A stretch of 64,000 bases of DNA from Manis javanica (lineage: Eukaryota > Chordata > Mammalia > Pholidota > Manidae), in NCBI RefSeq assembly GCF_040802235.1, contig NC_133172.1, forward strand, positions 63,867,613 to 63,931,612. The letters are read 5' to 3'. The notes below the pieces were generated by a model. That model was not told where the DNA came from, did no database searches, and saw only the letters and a list, made by a program, of their open reading frames with translations. Numbering within the stretch: the stretch's first letter is position 1; each line of letters starts with the position of its first letter. This document shows, one piece after another, positions 33,596 to 64,000 of the stretch. The translations under genes were made by a program, and so were the position numbers.

Positions 33596-35265
33596 GAGGT
33601 CCGGATGGCAGTCGGGCAGCAGGGCTGTGCCCAGGAGCATAAACGTTAGCAGTGGGCTTCAGGGGGCCCTGGGAGGTTTCTGATGTGAAACGTGACTGTC
33701 TAGTGAGCTCCCCTTGGTCCCGGCTTTGACCGTCATAAGAGGTTTCCTCTTATGCACGTCCCAGAACCTCTCAAGGCTGACTTTGGTGGGTTAACGGGGG
33801 CCAGGATTGTACGCTTTATCCTGCCAGATGGCATTTTTGAAATTGTATGTGACTTCCTGATATGGATGTCAGCTGAAGTGTTTGTTTTTCCCTTCGGTTT
33901 GTTTATTTGAGTGTAGTGATCACCAATGCAATGTGAATGCCTGTTACTTAAAAATGTAACTTTAAAACAACCCCAAACCGCAGGCGTCATGTTGAAATGA
34001 ATGTCCCCCGCCACAGGGGAGTTGCAGCCACCTCTCCCACCCCATACGCATCAGGGCAGCAGACAACAGGAAATGCTGGGGTCCACTTTAAATTCAGGGT
34101 CTGGGGAGTGGTGTGGATCGAACAGGTGCTGTTTTATTCATTTTGAAACCAGCCACCTTCATTTGAATGCAAGTATCATTCTTATGAAGTAATTTCTGTC
34201 CCGTGGCTACATGGCGCCGAGAACGGTGCGGCCATGTGCGTGCCCTCTGTGTGCGCCAGGTCACTCTAACATGAGCTCTGCGCGGCGGGGTGTGTTGCCC
34301 CGTCTACTGCTGGAGAAATGATGGCTTAGACGGGTGAACAGAAGCCAGGAAGAAAGGAGCTTATTTCCAGTCTGGGTCTATATTGACTCTGACACCTGGC
34401 CTTAACGCAAAGAAGTGATCTTACTGGTGTTGGGGTAGTGGTGAGAGCAGTGGTCTTACCGAGAGTCTGGACCGTTAGAACAGAGAGTGGTCTCTGCCGC
34501 CAAGAGGAATGTAAGAGCGTGTGCCCTTCCCTGGGAGAAGGCTGTCCTGGCTTACCAGGATGCAGGTGTCTGCTTTTGACTGGGATGTGTCACACTGCGG
34601 CACGGTGGGCTCGACGCTGAGGGCAGTATCATGAAGTTGTCCTTGGAGAAGGGCACCCGGCTGGACTGTACATTATCTGCTGCAGTGTCACTCCAGGCTG
34701 TGCTGGTGGGGGTGACGGGTGCCCATGGCACCTGGAGGTGTGGCTCTCCTCCTGATGCACCTGTTCCCTCTGAACCTGGAGGTGCTGAGAATGGTGACAC
34801 GGTCTTCTGCCGTGAACAGATTTCTTTTGGCTTGTCCATGGCAGGGCCCTGATCCCTGCAACCGTGGAGATTTTATCTCTGTATTGAAGGAATTTATGAT
34901 GGTTTCAGAGTCACATGCCTGAGTGACTTAAAAGCTGTTTTGAAGGGGTGGCCCCAGACCCCCACGTTTGGTGGAAAAATGTTAGTACAACCTCTCTGAA
35001 GGCATCTCTGCGTATTCACCCAAATTAACGGTAATTTCTGTTGTGAGGCTCCGTGACGAGCACTGTAAGGACCACTTCTCGGCATCTGCTCTGCAAATAC
35101 CCCCATGTGAGCACGGGTGCGCACACCCTGAACCTCCTGCACATGCACTTGGCGGGCTCCTAGCCTGAGCTCCAGCTACACTGCCTCTCCCGGGAGGGCC
35201 TGCCTGTGCGAGGTGGAACTGTGTCTGTCTGGCCCCCGCCAGTCCCCATGGAGAGCCTCATGGTC

Positions 35266-35279
35266 CTGCCACCTCCTGG
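35266..35279 (-). promoter_or_regulatory. CTCF-like motif, minus orientation
   Basis: CTGCCACCTCCTGG on the + strand is the reverse complement of CCAGGAGGTGGCAG, 13 of 14 core positions, 1.8 kb after the CpG island. Confidence 0.35.
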
Positions 35280-36136
35280 ACACTCAGGGACTCGGTGGAA
35301 GGAGATGCCATGGGGGGCCCAGGGGCGCAGCACACTGCTGAGTCGTGGGCGCAGGACTAATGCAGCGAGCACTTGAGCGCTGTTACTGTAACTTACTTTC
35401 TCACTGTCTGCATGAATGGAACTGGTTCAGACCCTTTATGAACCAGTAGCTTTCGTTAAAAGAATACTGTTGTATCTTATTTATATTTCCTTCTTTCATT
35501 CAGAGAAATTAAAGAGCTGTAGATAGTTAGAAACACCCTGTAGATCCACCATCGAGAACAAGTATTTTTTAAAATATTTTTGTCTCTTTTTTTGTATAGA
35601 ATAAAATACTGAAGTTGAAGCATATCCGTTTTTTTAAAATGACATTTATTAGACTTTTATCTGATTACAAAAGTCACACATGCTCATGGGAGAAAATTGA
35701 GAATCACTAGGAAGAATATGAAGCCGTCAACTCTGTAACCCGTGCGCGTGCGATACCTCTGGGTTGTAGCCGCGGCCACCCCTCTCTTGGCCTGTCTGGG
35801 CAGGCCCCTCCACTACTGGGCCGCGGCCCCGACAGCCCCGTGTGTGGCCCCGATGGCCCTAGCCTGTCTAGCATTAGAGGTGACACTGTGTTGAGCGGCC
35901 CGCGTGTGCACCCTTTTGTACCTCTCTGCATATTTCCTTAGTACACATTTAAAAACATTAGTATACATTTAAAAAGGGCTTGCATTTCCTGTTTTCTCAT
36001 CTCACTTTGAAGTGGCTGAAGCATCCTTTGGATGGCTCAGTCTGTGCCCCCAGCCTCGCCTGGACTGGCAGCATCGCCTGTGCCCTTGATGGCCCTGCAG
36101 TGGCCTCTCGGCCCCGCCATGGATGCCACCCTGGAA

Positions 36137-36192
36137 GCAGTGCAGGACAGCGCAGGGCGTGTGGGCAGTGCAGGACAGCGCAGGGCGTGTGG
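36137..36192. repeat. Perfect 28-bp tandem duplication
   Basis: The unit at 36137-36164 is repeated without change at 36165-36192. It begins GCAGTGCAGGACAGCG and ends GGCGTGTGG. The lack of divergence suggests a recent event. Confidence 0.9.
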
Positions 36193-36194
36193 GA

Positions 36195-36290
36195 CCAGCC
36201 AGGCCTGGGTCTGGAGCTCTGCTTCTCTGGTTACTTGGTGGTTTCGGGCAAGTCACATGACCTCAGTTTCCCTTTGGAGTTGTGTCCATC
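36195..36290 (+). repeat. MIR fragment
   Basis: TGGGTCTGGAGCTCTGCTTC, GGTTACTTGGTGGTTTCGGG, then CAAGTCACATGACCTCAGTT align with MIR. It directly follows the 28-bp duplication. Confidence 0.65.
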
Positions 36291-39099
36291 CATGGCCCCT
36301 GCGTATGGAGTCAGAAGTCAGCTAGCCCACCCTCCCGCCACTAATGGAGGCCCTGGGCAAGGGAGGGACTGTGGGGTTGGCCCCACCTTCAGGTCCTCAG
36401 ACCGAGATTCCAGCATCTTCCCAGCTGCCCCCACCCTTGGAATGGTGCAGAGCCCGGGGAGCCAGCAGGGTGCTCACACCTCCCTGTGAGAGGTGGGAGG
36501 TGCCTGTTTCCCAAGACACAGCAGGGGAGGCCCCGCGTGGGGTGGCCTGCAGGGAGGCATTGAGAGAGTCCGTTCTGTATGTGTCTGTGCCGCAGCTGCA
36601 GCCCTGATGCCTCTCTGACACCTCCTGGGGGTTGGGGTGCGTCTGTGTGAGTAGCAACTGGCTGCCTGGGCGCTCTGCTCCTCAGCACCCCAGAAAATGC
36701 TGCCACTTCAGCTAGCACCCCGGAACATCACTGAAGCCTCTGGCAGCAGGAATCTCCCTCGGCCCCTAACCCAGAAATACTGGTGGTAGGTTTTCTGTTT
36801 GCATATTCTCTGTTTTCGCTTCCCTCATGCCTATAAAGCAAATAGAGAAGAATTTGCTAGAAGCGAGGACAGCAAGCATGTTAGAGCCACCCCTCCGCCC
36901 CGGTCTGCATCCCACTGGCTTGCTTTCTTCTGAAACTGGTGCATCTCACGTGCTCATCACGTTTCTTGTTTTCTCTGGTCTAGCCCAGCTGTTCTCTTAT
37001 AGTTTGTCAGCTTGCTTTATCACACCAGAATCTGGGGGTGTAAAACCAGCCATGAATCCACCTCTGAGCCATGAGCCATGTGTAAGGCCAGACACGGAGA
37101 GGCCTTGGACGCCCTGGCCCTCAAGAGGCTGCCTCTTAAACCTGGGACTGGCGTGGGTCATGTGCACTTGAGAGCCACCCGTTTGGTAGAGGCCATGGAG
37201 CAGCCCAGCTGGAGGTGCTGGCCTTCCTCCTTGTCTGGGAGGCTGGAGCCACTCCCCTGCTGGCCAGGCTGGAAGGCCTTCTATTAGGAGGCCCGGCCGG
37301 TGGGAGAAGCCAGCTGACCAGAGGGACACCATTACCAGCACACTAAGGGCCTCTCACTTAGTAACTGGGTTCTGGCAATTCTTATGGTTGTGGAGTTTGT
37401 TTGTTTTGTTAGGTAATTACAGTGTTGTGTGTAATCTGCTTTTTTAATTAAAAACAGAACAAAACTGTTAGTACATGTAACAAACAGTAGCACATTAGTT
37501 TTCCCTGTAGCAAATTAATGTGAGAGAAACATGAGGCTGACAGGAGAGAAATGCTGAACGCTGGGGAGGGTGTGGGAGATGCAGGGACAACGTGGCCTGC
37601 GGGCCACCTGGGACACCTGCTGTCTCCCAGGTTGTTCCTGAGCTGCTGTTTGCTGGGCCTGTCGGAACTGGGGGATGGGAGTTCTAGCTTTTATTCTGTC
37701 ACCTTGTGGGATGGCCCCTATGGGAATCCTCCTCAGCCTCTGGCATTCAGAGGTGCTCTGGGGGCCGGGCCTGTGCCCATGGGAACAGGTGGAGACGCCT
37801 CCCACCCACAGCAACATGGGCCCTGAGTCATTCCATCCCCCTGGGGCTAACGCTGCCGTGTGCTGGTGTGTTTGGCTGGTGTGGGACGGCCTGGGCTCCT
37901 GTCTCCTTTAGGGGCTGGAAAACTGAGCTTTCTCTTGTAAACTAGAGTTAAAAGTGGACACCTTGTTTATATCATGTACAGGCGGTTGAGGGTGAAAACA
38001 TCCTATTAATAACACTCATTAAACATCCTCTGGGAGCAGCCTCTTAGCTCCTGGTCAGGGTGCTGCTCTGACCAGGAGCCGCAAGTTGGAGCCGAAAGGT
38101 CAGCAGAGCCCCAAGAGTGTGCCTGGGGAGGGAGGGCCAGTGACCCTTCTTAGCTCCAGAGGCCACAGTTGGGAGTGGCCCCTGAAGGAGCTGGAAATGG
38201 GGTGAATGCTTGTTACTGACCTTGATGGGCAGCCCTGGGAGGGAGCCAGGTTCAGTTAACGTTGGTGGTAAAGAATCTGGGGCGGCAGAGGGGCTCCTGA
38301 CATCCTGAACTCACCCGACTTCAGTTATAAACTGCTGTTGGTGCAGAAGCAGTTGGGAAGTGTGCACCCTTTCTTACTAAGTGCCCACACTCTGGCCTTT
38401 CCCTGTGGGCAGGATCCTGCAGGATGTGGCCCTTGAAGGCCGGGGCTTTGAACCGACTGCAGGAGGCTGCACAGCCCCTTGCCAGGCCTCCTTTCTCCGA
38501 GGCACCCAGAGGAGTTCTAGTTGACAGTCAGCTGGGCACAGTCCCTCCCAGCAAGCTCTCCTTTCTTGCTTGACCATTTTGGTCATCGTTAATGTTTTGT
38601 TTTTGGAGAGAGGGAGCAAGCTCCCAGAAGTCCCCCGTTCGGGACGTGAGCCATGCGTGTCCGGCTCCAGGGGTGCCCAGGCCCTGCCCGCTGCGGAGGG
38701 ATGTCCTCACTCCTCTCGGCTGGGATCTTCCCAGGCTCAGACTTTGAAAAACAGTTTTTTCAGAATTTATGTTAAGTGTATTGAATTCTTTGTGCTTCTC
38801 CTCAGTTTGACCTAGTTTGGTTTATCTTTCAGAATCTTGTATGCTTTTGACATCCTTAACCTGCGGCTAAGTGAAAAGCTGGAATGTTGGGCACAAAGAC
38901 CCCAAAGGGGGTGTATTGGGAGAGTTAGTGTTTCCAGTCTGGGGTGCCACCTCAGGATGACCGTTAGGCGCATCTCATCTGGTGCAGCATTTTAATTGGA
39001 CCTCCCTTTGGTGACTTAGGATGGGGTTTGGTGGGGGTGACATGCTGCCCCCTCTTTTCCAGCCCCACCCCAGGTGGATCAAGTCGGATGTCATCTGCA

Positions 39100-59635
<20,536 letters not shown>

Positions 59636-60659
59636 GTGGGCCCCCTTTTCATGGCTGACAGCACATGGTGTCGCATAGCTGTGACCACCCAGCAGACCAG
59701 TCATAGGGGCTGGAGGGTCTCTCTGCTTGGAGGTGAAGCCCCACACTTGGGGAACACCCCTCCTGCATGATGGGTGCTGGCTGGCATTTCCTGAGGGCAC
59801 CGCTTGTGGTTCTGGGCACTGCTGGTTCTGTGGGCAGCGAGGAGTCAAGGCCTGGCTGTACCAGACCCGGCCCCGGCACCCTGCCCACTGGGCACACCTG
59901 GAGACAGGGCACTACCACCTTCCTAAGGATGGCCAGGTTAAAGCAGAGGGTGCAAGCAGCATCAGTTAAAAGGCTGTGCTGCAGGACCCTGGCGCCCAAG
60001 AGCAGACCCTGACCCTGAGGGCAGGTGCGGCTGGTCCCCCAGCCTCTGGAGGCCCCTGGCGGGTTTACCCTGTAAGTAGAGGTGGCCCGCATGCGCCGAG
60101 TCACTGGTAGCTTGCTCTTAGCTTCTGTGTTATTCCAAAACTGACAAAATAGAAGAAGAAAACATTTTAGGACCTACTGATCTGCTCATCACAGGGAACA
60201 GAAGTTGGAGAAGAGTCTAGGGGTCGGCAGGAACCAGCCGTGATGTGATGGACATGGCTTCCCCAGCGCTGCCGTGTGGTCGGTTCTGCCCAGGGAGGCT
60301 GTAGAGGCAGGAATGGCTAGTCTCTTCCCGCCAAGCTTGGTCGCCAGCCCTCCCCCAGCTCTGCCCCACGCCTGGGCGGGGAGGGGCCGCGGACTGGCTT
60401 CCACAGGACAGGAGGGCTGAGGAGGTGCTGCTGGATGTCTTAGCAAAGGGGGGCGGTGGGGTGCCTGGGCGGTTTTCAGCGTGACTTCATGAAAGTGTCC
60501 AAATGGCATCAAGAATAGTGTCTTGTTTGCCTGCCAACTTGCCTGAAATAGCCCGCGGCCGCCATGAGCACCTTGGCAGAGGCGGCGGCAGCTGCCCGCG
60601 GACCAGCCGGCCGTATGCACGTCTGTCTGTGTGCTGATATCCCACAGGTTGCTTAGGCT

Positions 60660-61300
60660 CTGTGCATTTTTCTTCGGTCATTTTTCTGTCTATTCCCCAG
60701 ACTTGACTATTTTTCTTGTCTTATCTTCAAGTTCTTCCTACTCACATCTATCTAGTGAACTTTTTCATTGCATTTATTGTACTTTTCAGCCCTAGAATAT
60801 CTTTTTAGCTTTTCTCTTTTCATTAATACATCCATTTTGCTCATGCGTTGTGTTCTTGACTTTTTCACATGTTTCTTTAATTCTTTGAGCATCTTTAAGA
60901 CAGTATTCCAGGATATCTGCCATTCTTTTTCAGAGACAGTTTCTGCTGACTTACTCTTTTCCTTTGAATGAGCCATTCTTCCCTGTTTCTTTGTATGCCT
61001 TGTGATTTTTTGTTGAACAGTGGGCATCTGAACGTGACGGTGTGGTAATAGTGGGAATCAGATCCTCCCCTTCTCTAGCATTTGCTGTTCTGTGTATTTT
61101 GTTTGTTTTGCTGCCTGGTGTAGGCTGTCTCAGTGCTGGCAGGCGGCCCAAGGTACAGGCTTAAGGTTGTTTTATGTCTTCTCTGTGCCTTTCCTTGGGC
61201 TTGTGCTGTCACTTTCTGGTTTTCCATGAATGTGCAGTTGTTTTTGATTATTCTAATCTTAACGTCAGGCTCCCCAAAGTGGAAAAGCAAAAAATGATAG
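60660..61300 (-). repeat. Ancient L1 5'-type fragment, antisense
   Basis: CATTTATTGTACTTTTCAGC, TTTGTATGCCTTGTGATTTT and TTGTTGAACAGTGGGCATCT, then GGGAATCAGATCCTCCCCTT are antisense to the ORF1/5' part of old L1s. The same module recurs at about 51.0-51.3 kb and 63.06-63.4 kb. Confidence 0.65.
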
Positions 61301-61719
61301 TGGGGAGGGAGGGCAGTAGTCCTACCCGTGAAAGTCAACAGTGGGGGAGGTACAACAGTGCCCACCTGTCTTTCTGAACCTCTATGGTTAGAAACAGACA
61401 CCAGAGCATAGATCCCTGGTATCTGGGGGACAGGGTCCTTTTGGCCCAGCCTGGCTCCCACAAGCTGTGTGCGAGCTGCTCAGGGATCACATGCATGGCT
61501 GCCTGCTGTGGGGCTGGGCTGGGGGTGTGTACCTGCCTCTGTGCTGAGAACTGAGCAGCCTACCGCCCAAGCCTTCCCCTGGGAGCCGCGAACCTCTAGC
61601 GGACCCCTGAGCTCCGTGGTGGTGCCGTCGGACATTCTGGCCGCGCAGCTTGCCTTGGTGAGGAGACGGAGTCCTGGCGCTCCTACATCTTCCCCTCGGG
61701 GGCTCATTTCCTTCTGTTG

Positions 61720-62022
61720 AGTTCTTTGTTGGATATCTGATCTGCAAGTATTTCCTTCCAGTCTGTGGCTTGTCTTTTCATTCTCTTGTATTTCATAGAG
61801 CAGAAGTCTTAGTTTTGATGAAGTCTGTTGTATTTCTTTTATGGATCACGCTTTTGGTATTCTCTCTCAGAATTCTTTGCCTAACTCCAGTTCCCAAAGG
61901 TTTTCTCCTAGGTTTTCTTCTGAAAGTTTTAGTTTTATAGTTCTACGGTTTATATTTATATCTTTATGATGCATTTTGAGAGAATTTTTGCATACTATGT
62001 GAGGTTTAAGTGAAGATTCTTT

Positions 62023-62063
<41 letters not shown>

Positions 62064-63400
62064 GTGTGTGTCCACTTGTTCAAAACTACTCTTTGTTGGG
62101 AAGACTGCCCTTTGTTCATTGTATTACCTTTACAACTTTGTCAGAAATCAAGTGTGCATATCTGAGCAGGTCTTCATATAGGTCACATGTTCTCCTCCAT
62201 TCATCTCTGTATCTGCTCCTCTGCCAAATGCCACTGTACTGATGACTGCGGCTTTATAATAAGTCCCAAAATTATGTTATTCCACAAACTTTGCTCCTCT
62301 GGTTCAAAGTTATTTAGCTACCCTGTTTCTTTTGTGCCCATGCCAATTTTATGAATAGTTTGTCTTTATAAAATCCATTTAATGCAAAAAATCACATTAA
62401 CTCTATAGATCCATTTGGGGGGAATCAGCATATTTTCTACGATGAGTTTCTGATCTGTGCACACAGCTCATCTCTCCTTGTATCGGGTCCGCTGTGCCGT
62501 GGGTGTGGGTGTGCGTGTGTTTCAGCGCACTGACCCTAGACATTTCTGTTGGATTTATACCTAAGTTTTCCTTCTTTTCTTTTCTCCTTCTATTCCCCCT
62601 CCTCTGTTTCGTCTTATTTTTAAACTGTTGTAAGTGTAGAAATTTTTGTCTCTAATTGTTCATCGCTAGCATTCAGAAATACAATTGGCTTGAGTGTGTT
62701 GGCTTCATGTTCTTTAGTAACCTTGATAAATCCACTTACTATGTTTAGGGTTTTTTTGTTGCAGATTCCTTATAATTTTATACATATACAATCATGTTTT
62801 CTGCCAATAGGAACAGTTTTCTTTCTTTCCGATCTGTATGATTTTTTCATTTCTTTTTCTTGCCTTATTGCCCCAACTAGGGTTTCCAGTGTGAGATCAG
62901 ATAGTGACTCGTGGTTATCCTTGTCTTGTTTCTGATCTTATGGGAGCGGTGGTTTGATCTTTTACTCTTAAGCATTAGCTGTAGGCTCTTTTGTAGATGC
63001 TGTTCTATTTATTTCTCTGTTGATCTCCGAGCTCCCGGATTCTTCTTCCGTGGTCTCCATTCTGCTACTGCGCCCGTCTAGTGAATTCTTCTTACTCATT
63101 TTTCAATTCTAAAATTTCTATTTCTGCTTTGTATCTTTTCTCTCCTGAGACTTTCTGCTTTTCCATTTATTTCCAAGAGTGTTTGCTTCCACTGCTTCGA
63201 GCACTTTATGTGCTTTAAAGTCTTTGCTGGGCCCTCCCCAGGTCTGTGCCGTCTGCTGTTGCCCTGCACTGGGGTCTTTTCTGCAGGAGCTGACATTTTC
63301 CTGGTCTGTGTAATGAGTAATTTTGTGTCCTAGACATTTTTAATGTCATTAGACTCCAGACCTTGTTTACTCAGTGCGGAATTTGATGTCTTTGTTCTGC
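61720..63400 (-). repeat. Ancient L1 fragments, antisense
   Basis: TCTGATCTGCAAGTATTTCC, TTTATGGATCACGCTTTTGG, CAACTTTGTCAGAAATCAAG and further T-rich sequence run in antisense L1 3'-to-5' order, ending in a 5'-type piece at about 63060-63400. All frames are broken. Confidence 0.75.
62025..62072. repeat. (TG)n microsatellite
   Basis: TG repeated about 23 times with one CG interruption, inside the antisense L1. Likely length-polymorphic. Confidence 0.95.
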
Positions 63401-64000
63401 TGTTAGCAGGTGGCTTAAGTTTGCAAGTTCCGACTTTTCTCTGGGGTTAGATTCCCTGTCAGTTCATTCTCAAAGCCTCTGTCTTGCTTTGCATACCTGC
63501 CCTGCAGGTGTGCCATCCTGTGGCCAGTCTCACCTTGGCAGTGGAGCAGATAAAGGGTAGCAGTGGAAAAATCAGTGAAATTCAAATAAAGCCTATGGTT
63601 TAGTTGAAAAAGCACATACAAGTCTCCTCAGAACAGTCTGGGCGGCAGCAGACTGGCTGGGCCCAGACCGCAGCCCGGCCGCCTCTTGGGTGTCCCCCTC
63701 CCTCCAGGGGCCGGGCCAACAGCTCAGCAGCAGGACTCAGCGAGCAGGCCGCCACCGCCCTCCGCCCTGCGTCCGCCCCGGGGAAGCTCAGACTTCCAGT
63801 CCTCGATCAGGTGGTTTTATAGCCCATTTCAAAGGGTCTCTGATTTTTAAAAAGCAGGGATGATTCTTCCTCCAGTAAAGTTCATTCCAAATGGGAGTTG
63901 ACGAGCTAAGTAAGACTAGGACGTCATCTGATGTCTTGGTTCAGGCACGTCTGTAGATTCAGAATAACGCAGCCAGCATGAAGCCAGCAGCAGCTTCCCC

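Larger units (their letters stand above)
33430..39062 (+). other. ACSF3: ACSF3 intron 1 (inferred), between the promoter island and the first coding exon
   Basis: About 5.6 kb. It is mostly unique sequence. An AT-rich, probably LINE-derived remnant lies at about 35540-36000 (ATCTGATTACAAAAGTCACA), a MIR at 36195-36290, and AT-rich unassigned stretches at 37370-37530 and 38740-38870. Human ACSF3 can have additional untranslated exons here; I cannot pick one out. Confidence 0.6.
59636..64000 (+). other. ACSF3: ACSF3 intron 6, running off the window
   Basis: It begins GTGGGC at 59636. The expected next exon (human VTPGFEEKEGELL) is not found before the window ends. The intron is unique to about 60.65 kb, then mainly antisense LINE to about 63.4 kb, then unassigned sequence that becomes CpG-richer at 63650-63790. 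Confidence 0.8.

Noticed and set aside
38255-38290. GTTGGTGGTAAAGAATCTGG resembles the start of a ruminant tRNA-Glu SINE.
   Set aside because: The match stops after about 20 bases and nothing SINE-like follows.
61990-62100. TG tract as a CRISPR-like or telomere-like array.
   Set aside because: It is a plain dinucleotide microsatellite with no spacer structure.
59636-64000. Search for the next ACSF3 exon.
   Set aside because: No frame resembling the expected segment after residue 412 was found, so the exon must lie downstream.

Overview
This window is nuclear DNA from a placental mammal. It holds the 5' part of one recognisable protein-coding gene on the + strand, ACSF3 (mitochondrial malonyl-CoA/methylmalonyl-CoA synthetase). 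The evidence is six GT-AG-bounded blocks of coding potential, vertebrate-type introns of 0.9-11 kb, one CpG island, and a dense layer of old mammalian repeats (MIR, L2, ancient L1, MaLR-type LTRs). I saw no Alu, B1/B2, Bov-tA, carnivore tRNA-Lys SINE, pig PRE or equine ERE copy, so I cannot name the order or species. There is no bacterial, plasmid or phage content.

Layout. Bases 1-32.4 kb are gene-free as far as I can see: GC-rich sequence with no exon I recognise, a few AT-rich islands that look like conserved non-coding elements (about 1.48-1.68, 3.29-3.42 and 7.35-7.52 kb), scattered MIR/L2 remnants, and a block of decayed L1 at about 17-22.5 kb. In human the region upstream of ACSF3 is the ACSF3-CBFA2T3 intergenic interval; placing this segment there is inference from synteny. 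At 32.4-33.4 kb an antisense MaLR-type LTR runs directly into a CpG island, which I take as the ACSF3 promoter and 5' untranslated exon. Intron 1 (about 33.4-39.06 kb) is mostly unique sequence.

The ACSF3 coding exons in the window are 39,100-39,765 (start codon), 40,702-40,857, 52,038-52,192, 53,839-53,984 and 59,523-59,635. Spliced, they give 412 codons in one open frame: a mitochondrial presequence, the ATP/AMP-binding P-loop, the central adenylation core and the YGMTE motif. The last roughly 165 residues (adenylation hinge and C-terminal lid) must lie past base 64,000. Intron 3 (11.2 kb) holds a large antisense L1 block at 46.8-51.35 kb; intron 6 holds more antisense L1 at 60.66-63.4 kb.

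No new multi-gene system is visible. The points most worth a second look are the LTR next to the promoter CpG island, CTCF-like motifs pointing towards each other across the promoter, the AT-rich octamer/TAAT islands upstream, and an unassigned AT-rich element at 43.9-44.4 kb. The many long open frames elsewhere in the GC-rich DNA look like chance.
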